Assembly (NCBI GenBank): GCA_963675135.1
Contig: OY776120.1
Location: forward strand, 60,384,063-60,448,062
Length of the DNA: 64,000 nucleotides
Reading direction: 5' to 3'
From: Galeopsis tetrahit
Taxonomy: Eukaryota > Streptophyta > Magnoliopsida > Lamiales > Lamiaceae
Shown: piece by piece, positions 33,331 to 42,122 of the stretch
Position numbering within the stretch: the first letter of the stretch is position 1
How the letters are laid out: each line of letters begins with the position of its first letter
Notes under the pieces: generated by a model
What the model saw: only the letters and a program-made list of their open reading frames with translations
The model's database searches: none
What the model was told of the DNA's origin: nothing
Program-made: the position numbers and the translations under genes

Positions 33331-34800
33331 TTCTTCAAATTATATGAACTTACGATTCTTATAATTTAATCAGGTATCTTCGCACCTTGAAATTAAGCGT
33401 GGGTAACAAAGCATGTGTTGAAGCTTCGATTGCAAATGCATATTTAACTAAAGAGGCGTCAATGTTTTGTTCTCACTATTTCGAGGACCATGTTACGACA
33501 AGGATACACAATGTACCTCGTAATTACGATGGTCGGGACGAAGTACACGAGTATGTCGATGGCACTTTTTCAATATTTAAGGCGCCTGGCAAACGATTAG
33601 GAAAGCCTAAGAAAAGATGGATTTTAGACGAGGAGAAAAAAGTTGCTCATACGTACGTGTTGTTAAATTGTGATGAGGTGCAGCCATATGTTCAGTAAGT
33701 CAATCTGACCAAAATTTTTGTCAATCAAATACTTAGTGTTGACATGTCTTATTAATCTTATATCGATCGTACGTAGGCTATTCATGCAACAACTTCAAGT
33801 TCGTCAACCAAATCTCTCGGCCGCTGAATCAGATTTAAGGCTACAAGATGGATTTGCGTCGTGGTTTGAAGAAATTGTAAGTTATCTTAAAATAACGATC
33901 TGTGTAAAGTGTTAAGTTATAGAAATTCTCACATCGTCGTGGCTTATAAATATATAGGTGAAGATAAATCGCATCGAGAACAGGTTTTTATACGATCTTT
34001 CGGCCGATCCGTCTGGTCAAGTTCTTACGTACGCAGGGTATTACGTGAACGGGTACAAATTCCACACTATGGCTTATGGTGCATTTAGAGCAACATCAAA
34101 CAGTGGGGTTTGTATCAAGGGAAAAAACTACGATGCGAATGAGGAAGATTTATATGGGAAACTCGAGGAAGTAGTCGAATTGGACTATCAGGGGTACCAC
34201 GAGAAGAAAGTGGTTTTGTTCAAGTGTTAGTGGTTTGATCCCTCAAACAATGGGACAAAAGTTCATCCTAACTACAAGCTCGCGGAGCTTAATCAGAGGC
34301 GATCTTATGGCCGGTACGATCCATTCGTACTAGCAAGTCAAGCCACACAAGTCTACTATTGTCCAAACCCTGGACCCCGTACTGATTGGATATTTGTCTG
34401 CAAAGTCAAACCGAGATACTTGGTGGTTGCAAAAGATACTACTAAAGATGAAGTTCCCGTGTGGCAAGAGGATAACTTAGAGACTCAAATGATTGTGCAA
34501 GTAGATGATGATCCTGTCATGTTAACTGATGACACCGGTACAATGATGGAAGTGGCAGAATATGAAGAAGATGAAGAAGAAGATGGGGAAGAAGACGGAG
34601 AAGACGACGAAGATGAAGCTTAAGATGAATGATGAATGATGTTGTTAATTAATTGTTAAACAATGTTATCTAAATATTAATTCCTTAATTATATTCCTTA
34701 TTTATATTCTAGTGTTAATCCTTACAGTGATGTTCATATAAAATGTTTTTTAATTGTTACAATGTTCAACGTTAATAATGTTTTAATGTTCATTTTGACA

Positions 34801-36513
34801 GATGAGTGGTCGTAGACATGGTTCTGGATAGGGCTCTGGTCAGGGTTCTACTGGACAGGGGCGAGGTAGAGGTAGAAGTAGAGGTAGAGGAGAGCCGGTG
34901 GATGAGATACCGACTGTGCACATACCACAGGGTTTATATATGCCCGATATGACCCAGCTACAGTTGCCCGGAATGAACCCAGATTCCTATTACACTCAGG
35001 TGCCTCATATGGTTCCACATGCACAGGAACCATCCCCTCCACCGATACATTCGCCAGTTAGACCTCCGTCTGTCGGGACACAGGCCAGCATGTCGACTGA
35101 TGCACCCGAGAGTCGCATTTTACTGTGGATCTACCTTGATACTTACGTATAACATGTTTATTAATAATTTTTTTATTATTATAAAATACGTGTAACAGGT
35201 TGATGCCTTCAAATTTGATTTCGAGGACGATCAGATCGATTATGTACAGGAATATGGAGCTTGGTGCACACGCCTTTGCCAAGGTATCACCCGGCACGAT
35301 ACAGCGGTGGTGGGAGACATTCCAGGTATAAAATCGCTTTACATTAACATTTTGTTATTTTTTTATATTAATTCATTAATTTTTTTTTTGCAGACCGAGG
35401 TCAGGTGGGACCCTCTAATCACATCTACTGAAGAGGTGTACATGCTCTTTCTTCAAAGAGCAGCAAGTCGGTACACTGGCATGTTATCAAACGTCAAGAA
35501 AGCGTGGGTGAAGGAAAAGAAGAGGCCGAGGTGGGATGTCAATGTTTGGAACGACTTAGTTCGTCACTGGAGCGATCCTAAAATAATTAAGAAGAGCGAG
35601 CAGGCTCGTAAGAACCGCTTATCCGAGCCTGGAGGTCCGGGTACTGGCTATGGTACTCATAAAGGCGAAGCTCGTGGAGCAGCAGAGGTCGCACGACACA
35701 TTGTAAGTATTTGTGGTAAATTATAATTAATTTTAGTTAATTATTTAGTTTATTTATACGTATATGTCTTCAATTCAAAATACAGGAGGAGAAGATGGGA
35801 CGCCCTGCCCACGAGTGGGAGATAGTTGAATATTACCACCGTTACGAAAACGGCACATACAGATATGGTTATATGGGTGATATACTTGTAAGTGTGTACA
35901 TATATATATACATTACATTATATAACAAATATATATTAAATTGTACTTGAAAATGTATTAACCCACTTTTAAATGTGCACGTATAGGACCAGGTACAGGA
36001 GGAGTTGACCAATCAATCAGGAGAACCGTCAGATGAACCTACTTCAGAGGATGGTTCCCAGGGCCCACCTATACCCGACATGTCTAATTTGTTCGTGAAG
36101 AAGCTCGGTAGGTCTCATGGATGTGTTAGGGGCCTTGGACAAGTAGGCAAGAACAGATGGGTCTCCTCCGGTCCTGGCGAGACGTCGCGTGGTACGGCTT
36201 ATGGACGATTCACCTAGGCCGACATTGACCATGCTCTTGTCGAAGAACGGAGAATCAATGAGGAGAGAGAGCAGCGCTTACTCCTACAAATGCAGAAGAC
36301 GGAGAAGCGCTTAGTCAAGACTTTTCAGGATCAGTTGTCAGCGATGATGGGTCAGATGGCAGGTCAGGTGGGTCAGATGGGTGGGATGGGTCAGCAAATG
36401 GGTGGGATGGGTGGGGCGCCGAGGCCGTCGGGGGCGTCGCACAACATTCATGATCGTAGCTAGGTCGATCAGGATCAGGATGATACTGAGGATGATGGTG
36501 GTGATGAGGAGTG
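34801..36513 (+). pseudogene. TNPA-like (Transposase_24 type) gene of CACTA element 1, with stops
   Basis: The exon layout matches the intact copy at 55871-57632. Exon 1 starts at 34801 with MSGRRHGSG but meets TAG at 34828-34830, where the other copy has CAG. Further TAG codons interrupt the last exon near 36216 and 36462. Conserved parts include PQGLYMPDMTQLQLPGMN, RYTGMLSNVKKAW and RPRWDVNVWNDLVRHW. The donor of exon 1 has also been altered (GATACTTACGTAT instead of GATACGTAAGTAT). In En/Spm-like elements this second protein binds the subterminal repeats. This copy is dead. Confidence 0.82.
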
Positions 36514-36584
36514 ATACATTTTGATATTACTTTGTTATGTGTGATGTTATTATATTACATTGACGTTGAGGATTAATTTTTATT

Positions 36585-36980
36585 TTAATGTTGTGTGTGA
36601 TGTTAATTATTTTAATTAAATGGATAAGTGAATTGATATTTTTAAATGGATAAGTGAATTGAAAATAATTATATTTAATGTTGTGAATTGAAAATTAGAA
36701 TGAATTTAAATGATGTGATTAGAATAAATTTACATGTATAAGCGAAAATAATTATACTCAATGTTGTATGTAATTATAATGTTGTGAATTGAAAATTAGA
36801 ATGAATTTAAATGATGTGATTAGAATAAATTTACATATATAAGCGAAAATAATTATACTCAATGTTGTATGTAATTATAATGTTGTGAATTGAAAATTAG
36901 AATGAATTTAAATGATGTGATTAGAATAAATTTAAATGGATAAGTGAAAATAATTATACTCAATGTTGTATGTAGTTATA
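36585..36980. repeat. 101-bp tandem array of CACTA element 1, left of the MULE
   Basis: The unit contains GAATTGAAAATTAGAATGAA, ATGATGTGATTAGAATAAAT and CAATGTTGTATGTAATTATA. GAATTGAAAA starts at 36685, 36786 and 36887, a period of 101. The array is cut at 36980 by the FAR1-type MULE and resumes at 39719. Element 2 has a related longer array at 57750-58270. Confidence 0.85.
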
Positions 36981-37402
36981 CGGGAATGTTATAATGCCCA
37001 CCGGTGGGCACTATTTTTTGTGCCCACCGCTTACGTGGCATGCCACATCATATCATTGTATTATGCAATTTTAGATTATTTATTTATTTTGTATATTTTC
37101 CATAAATAAAATCTTTCCTTATCTTTTATCCTATATTAAATTATATTTCCATGTAAAATAGGAATAAAATATTTCCATTTACAAATTAAAAAATACGCAT
37201 ATTCTTCTAGTTTTAATATTTTAATATTTCAGAGTTCCTTTTACAAAGATGAGTTTTTCAATTCATTGACAAGAAGAAGGTTCGAGTTTTTCAATTCATT
37301 GACAAGAAGAAGGTTCATCGTTCTCCAACTACTTTGAGATACGTATCTCGATCTGGTGGTTACAGGTGTGTTGTTTCCATACAATTTTATCAACCTTGAA
37401 TT

Positions 37403-38422
37403 TTGATTGGATTTTCATCACTAACTAGTATGTTATTCTTCTGCAAAAATCAGTGGTTGAGTAATATGTATGCAATTCGACATCGATGGGTGCCTGCATA
37501 TGTTAGACACGTCTTTGCTGCCGGTATGTCTAGTAGTCAGAGAGTTGAAAGTAATCATTCTTTTTTTAAGCGCTATGTTAACCATAAAAACTCTTTGGTG
37601 GATTTTATTACTCGTTTCAATAGAGCAATTGTTCACCAAAGGCATGAAGAGTTAATTGCAAATCACACTGATTGCAATGAAGTACCACGTATGGCTACAG
37701 GATTTTTGATGGAGAAACAAATGTCCTCAATCTATACAAAAACTATATTTTTATTGTTTCAAAAGGAGTTGCAGGACAGTATGATGTATATTTGCAAATT
37801 GATTTCGAGCACAGATGAAACTCTTATATATACAGTGGAACGTTTTGAGCTAGGGAAAATATTTAATCGGCATCGTAAATTAACACATCACGTGTCCTCT
37901 GATTTAGTTTCATGTAGTTGTCGGTTATTTGATTTTGATGGATATCCATGTCGTCATATGCTTTGTTGGATGAAAGTTACTCAAGTAATGATGTTGCCAG
38001 ATAAGTATATTGTGAATAGATGGACTAAGAAGGCAAAAAGTTTTATAGTTGATGGGTTAACACCTTCTCCAGTAGAAGATCAGTCATTCATTTCAAGGCG
38101 TAGGTCAGTAGCCCAAGTTACAATGCATCTAGTTGATGAATGTTCTTTAACAAAGGCTCGCACCGATTTTTTGATTGAAGAACTACAAAATTTAAAGAAA
38201 AGGGCAGGAGAAATTGATGATGGTGGTGAAAATAATATACAAATAAATGTAAGTAGTCATGAGGTTTCACATGTTGTTCAGGACCCACATCACGTGCGTA
38301 CTAAAGGATGTGGCAAACGACTTAAATCATCAAAGGAGATAGCAATGACACAAAGCAGTAGGACATGTAGTGTTTGTAGTCAAAGCGGCCATGATAAACG
38401 AAAATGTCCTAATCTCGACTAA
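37403..38422 (+). pseudogene. FAR1-related / MULE transposase C-terminal part
   Basis: An open frame of 339 residues. WLSNMYAIRHRWVPAYVRHV and FAAGMSSSQRVESNHSFFKRY match the end of the MULE transposase domain in FAR1-related (FRS) proteins. A SWIM zinc finger follows (C171, C173, C183, H185 in CSCRLFDFDGYPCRH), and a CCHC zinc knuckle ends the protein (C322, C325, H330, C335). The N-terminal FAR1 DNA-binding domain and most of the catalytic core are missing, so the ATG at 37403 is likely not the original start. It lies between MULE inverted repeats and is read as transposon-borne rather than a domesticated host gene. Confidence 0.8.
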
Positions 38423-39169
38423 AATAAACCAACATGCCCCGATCTACACACTACGTACGTTATTTATTTATTTATATTTTTTATTGTTCTTTGTTTATTT
38501 TTTAAGTTAACACAACTATCATGATTTGTAATAGGTCACAGTTACATGAATCATTCATGTCAGAACGGCAGTACGTAGGGAACAGCTGGATGAGTATCAA
38601 CTTTACGGAGCATGTTACTGTCAATTTGTATCTTATTTATGTTTCTTTGAATGTTGCGTATTAAATTGAGTTTTGTAGTTGCTCTATATTTCTTTCACAC
38701 ACATGTCAACATTTATTGGTGTTTCTTTGAATGTTGCGTATTAAATTGAGTTTTTTTGTTTCTCTATAAATCAAAGTATTCAGAATTTTATCATGTCATA
38801 GTATCAACTCTGTAATCATATCCATTGCAGCAGAGCTTGTAAATATTTGAAGATACCATACACATTCATTCTACGCCTGTAAAACATATGCATAAGTAAA
38901 GTTTTCGCAAAAAAAAAAAAAAATTTACATAACAATAGAAATGAAAGTATGACCCGTCAAAAAAAAAAAGTATGAAAATCCCAATGAAAGTAAAGTAAAA
39001 AATGAATAAGCCGACTCAAGTACACTCAATTCCAATGGGATATGTACAAGTATCACTCCCAAGGAAAAAAACATTTGTTAATAATTTTACGTAGATTTTT
39101 GTGCTAGAAAAAATTAAAAAAAATGGAGAGAGTATAAATATGGGATATGTACGTAGAGTTAATAAATTT

Positions 39170-39540
39170 ATCATTTTTAAAACAATAATTAAATAAACAA
39201 AAGAAGCCAAAATTGAAAAATCAGGCTGGGACCGAAATAGAAATATTAAAATATTAAAGCTAGAAGAATATGCATATTTTTTAATTTGTAAATGGAAATA
39301 TTTTATTATTATTATTATATATCAACACCGTATAAAAAATCTGCATTTTAACAATTAGCAACCACAAAAATCCACAAGACACATATGTGTGTGTGACGTT
39401 AATTGATTTAAAAATTATAAAAATACAAATACAATAAACAAAAGAAGCCAAAATTGAAAAATCGGACCAAAATATTAAAATATTAAAACTAGAAGAATAT
39501 GCGTATTTTTTAATTTGTAAATGGAAATATTTTATTCCTA
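39170..39540. repeat. Direct duplication within the right arm of the FAR1-type MULE
   Basis: The stretch from AATAAACAAAAGAAGCCAAA to about TGGAAATATTTTATT occurs at about 39190-39311 and again at 39432-39540. The outer copy belongs to the inverted repeat; the inner one makes the right arm longer than the left. Confidence 0.6.
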
Positions 39541-40044
39541 TTTTACATGCAAATATAATTTAATATAGGATAAAAGATAAGGAAAGATTTTATTTATGGA
39601 AAATATACAAAATAAATAAATAATCTAAAATTGCATAATACAATGATATGATGTGGCATGCCACGTAAGCGGTGGGCACAAAAAATAGTGCCCACCGGTG
39701 GGCATTATAACATTCCCGTGTAACTATAATGTTGTGAATTGAAAATTAGAATGAATTTAAATGTTGTAAATTGAAGATTAGAATAAATTTAAATAGTGTA
39801 AATTGATACTGTAATTAAATTATTTAATTTGAAACACATTATAATTTAGTTAATTCTCATTTAGAAATAAATATGATATGCTTTGACAATTTAATAAGCA
39901 ACAATTAAAGTTAAAATGGATTGAAATAAAGAATTGAAACTAAAATTAAATTTAATGTATATTAATTGTGTTCACAACATGACGACTAAAGCTCCCAGCC
40001 TAAACGGCACACAGGGGGCGCCCAAAACTCTACAGGACCGAGAG

Positions 40045-40150
40045 GTCCCGTGCTCGAAACCCAGCTGCAGCGAAATTCGCGAATATTGGGTGGCCCAGTG
40101 GTGGGGGGTGTGTTGGTTGCCTTAGAGACCTGGGTTCGAAACCAAGGCAA
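40045..40150 (+). other. tRNA-like (A box / B box) module in CACTA element 1
   Basis: TGGCCCAGTGG at 40091-40101 resembles a Pol III A box and GGGTTCGAAACC at 40132-40143 a B box; the spacing of about 31 bases is tRNA-like. A second B-box-like CTCGAAACCCAG is at 40053-40064. The same arrangement occurs in element 2 at 58550-58740. No full cloverleaf was found, so it may be a captured tRNA or SINE head. Confidence 0.45.
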
Positions 40151-40764
40151 CGGTTGTCGCCCTTGCCAAAAGGCGACGACCACCTGCCGTTGTCAAAAGG
40201 CAACGGTTTTCCCCAAATCCGTTGCCTATAAAATAGCAACGGCGGAGTGCAAATCAATTCCTCATTTAACTGTTGATGTTAGGTACCAAATAAGTTTCTA
40301 GCTGAATTTTTAAAAGGGTGTCCCTGTCAAAAGGCAACGGTTTTCCCCAAATCCGTTGCTTATAAAATAGCAACGGCGGAGTGCAAATCAATTCCCCATT
40401 TAACTGTTGATGTTAGGTACCAAATAGAGACCTGGGTTCGAAACCAAGGCAACGGTTGTCGTCCTTGCCAAAAGGCGACGGCCACCTGCCGTTGTCAAAA
40501 GGCAACGGTTTTCCCCAAATCCGTTGCCTATAAAATAGCAACGGCGGAGTGCAAATCAATTCCCCATTTAACTGTTGATGTTAGGTACCAAATAAGTTTC
40601 TAGCTGAATTTTTAAAAGGGTGTCCCTGTCAAAAGGCAACGGTTTTCCCCAAATCCGTTGCCTATAAAATTGCAACGGCGGAGTGCAAATCAATTCCCCA
40701 TTTAACTGTTGATGTTAGGTACCAAATAAGTTTCTAGCTGAATTTTTAAAAGGGTGTCCCTGTC
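40125..40764. repeat. Right subterminal tandem block of CACTA element 1
   Basis: TGTCAAAAGGCAACGGTTTT begins units at about 40191, 40327, 40493 and 40627, each followed by CCGTTGCCTATAAAAT, GGCGGAGTGCAAATCAATTC and TTAACTGTTGATGTTAGGTA. Unit length is about 134-166 bp because one unit also duplicates the GAGACCTGGGTTCGAAACC segment. The block stops at GTGTCCCTGTC, and no CACTA right terminus follows. Confidence 0.8.
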
Positions 40765-40774
40765 ATTTTAGGTA

Positions 40775-41959
40775 GGGAGGGGCTATCAACACCCCAAATA
40801 GTGTTATTCCCACCCCAAATTTATTTGGACAAAAATAGACATAATTAAATTTACTAAAATGTCCTTTTAAAAAATTATAAACACACTCCTAATAATTATA
40901 AACACACTTCATTCTTCCACTCTCATTTAACCCTCATTCAATTATTTTTACTTTTAATATCAAAAAATAATTATATCCTTAAAACCCTTACTTCATGCAT
41001 AAACCCTCCACATGATAAAATAATCGCAACAAACATGGTTATGTAAGAAGAAAACGTGATGGGAAATATTGATATAAGTATATTTTATGTTTTTTTTACA
41101 TTTTTCTCATATTTCTTTTACACTTTATTCACTTTTTTTGATATACCAATCCCCGATGTGTTCGACCGAAATCGTGACCGAACACATCACTGTGTGTAAG
41201 GCCGGAATGGCCGAACACATCACTGTTTGTACGGCCGGAATGACCGAACGTATCATTGTATGTACGGCCATTACCGGCCGAACACAAGTTTTACTAAAAT
41301 TCTTGAACATTATTTTTAGAAGCACTTGTGGTTTCTAACATAATAACTCCGGCTGACTGGTTGCTCATATGTATATATATATATATATGCTGGATTAGGT
41401 TAATGATAACAATGTATTTAGTGGGAGAATGGAGATAATATGTTAATAATACCCATGGTACATCCAGCGTATATGGTCGTGCAACTATGGAGTGTTCGGC
41501 CATTTTCGGCCGTGCACTTCCTTGGTTGTGCGGCCGTTTCAGCCGTGCACAAAAAGGAATGTGCGGCCACGAATTTGGTCGAACACCTCTTTTAGAGTAG
41601 AATGAACAACAGTAAAATGACGCAAAAATGAGACTAAAAACACTATTTTAGTATATCAAACTCTTTTTTTTATACAATTATTCCATAATGCATTCAACAA
41701 CTAGAAAAATAGTTTTCGATCATCTCTTCCTTTTCCAATTTTTCACCGCAACTTTTTTTTTTTTTGTTGGTAAATGTTGATAAAGGGTAAATAGGTGTGT
41801 GTTTAGTACGAGTGGGGTTTTGAATGAAGAATGAGATTTTGAATAAAAAAGGTATAATAGAAAAAAATGGGATGTGTTTAGTATTTTAAATTAATTTTTA
41901 AATTTTAATGGAGTGTGTATAACAATTGGAGTGTGAATAACACTATTTGGGGTGTTGCC
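40775..41959. mobile_element. Inverted-repeat DNA transposon of unclear family, 1.2 kb
   Basis: The left part contains CAACACCCCAAATAGTGTTA and the right end, reverse-complemented, reads GGCAACACCCCAAATAGTGT. TTTAGGTA flanks both sides exactly (40767-40774, 41960-41967), an 8-bp duplication, or 9 bp with one mismatch. The interior has clusters of CGGCCG-type words in opposite orientation at about 41172-41290 and 41490-41590. No transposase is seen. It ends about 164 bp upstream of the CRM-protein start codon. Confidence 0.75.
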
Positions 41960-42045
41960 TTTAGGTATATCCATTTTTATGTTAATTTTTTTTTTCGACA
42001 GAAGAGTATGAAAATAATACTACAAGGTGTTTTAATATGGATTAG

Positions 42046-42054
42046 TATAAAATA
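42046..42054 (+). promoter_or_regulatory. TATA box of the CRM-domain gene
   Basis: TATAAAATA lies about 70 bases before the ATG at 42123. It overlaps the first in-frame ATG (42054), which would therefore be upstream of the transcription start; this supports 42123 as the true start. Confidence 0.5.
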
Positions 42055-42122
42055 TGAATTTATGGTGCGGTAAATGGAACCGTGGTTTTCTTCAGTATTC
42101 CTCAAAACCCAGGGTTTTAGGA

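Larger units (their letters stand above)
29358..34623 (+). pseudogene. TNPD-like CACTA transposase (Transposase_21), broken
   Basis: The ORF from 29358 starts with a transposase-associated domain (SRSWMYSPRL, CPCSKARCRN, residues about 5-75). It continues through MFYFSIIPRLQILYM, WHASCASDDSGVMHHPTDS, AWKHLD, LSTDGFAPFGM and LPSWLCMKDQFMFLSILVPR, then after the hAT insertion DFPAYSMLSGWSTAG, NLDVMHIEKNV and MEHLPVHLAYEAK (DUF4218). Later exons start at 33374, 33779 and 33958 (DUF4216-like), ending in an acidic tail at 34623. Defects: a one-base-type frameshift near 30235-30245 (before ATTKDMTWH), the hAT element at 30673-31614, and TAG at 34228-34230 before WFDPSNN. The introns are otherwise regular. 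In intact elements this protein cuts and joins the CACTA ends. Confidence 0.88.
36981..39718 (+). mobile_element. FAR1-type MULE with long TIRs, 2.7 kb
   Basis: The left end starts CGGGAATGTTATAATGCCCA and is the reverse complement of the right end; inverted repeats run about 240 bp (36981-37225 and 39475-39718). Flanks are TGTAGTTATA (36971-36980) and TGTAACTATA (39719-39728). Neighbouring repeat units show TGTAATTATA at the same spot, so each copy of the 10-bp duplication has one substitution. Near each tip is the perfect palindrome TGCCCACCGGTGGGCA (36995-37010, 39689-39704). The element carries a truncated FAR1/MULE transposase gene. Confidence 0.9.
28528..40766 (+). mobile_element. CACTA (En/Spm) element 1, 3' end lost, with three nested insertions
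   Basis: The left terminus CACTACAAAATAATGG starts at 28528 after TTA. It is followed by a subterminal array of GGCAACGG/GGCGACGG words in both orientations (28550-28780). Two plus-strand genes follow: a TNPD-like transposase (Transposase_21 type) and a TNPA-like (Transposase_24/Ptta type) gene, the normal En/Spm order. Then come a 101-bp tandem array, a tRNA-like module and a second GGCAACGG block. The expected right terminus (TTTTGTAGTG) is absent: the last subterminal unit breaks at about 40766, where another element begins. A hAT element (30673-31614), a MULE-type MITE (32649-33330) and a FAR1-type MULE (36981-39718) lie inside. Both genes carry stops, so the element is not autonomous now. 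Confidence 0.88.

Noticed and set aside
28528..40766. Autonomous CACTA element
   Set aside because: The transposase has a frameshift, a hAT insertion and a stop; the TNPA-like gene has stops; the right terminus is missing.
42054..42122. Upstream in-frame ATG of the CRM-domain gene
   Set aside because: It overlaps the TATA box, so it would lie before the transcription start; the later ATG gives a better presequence.
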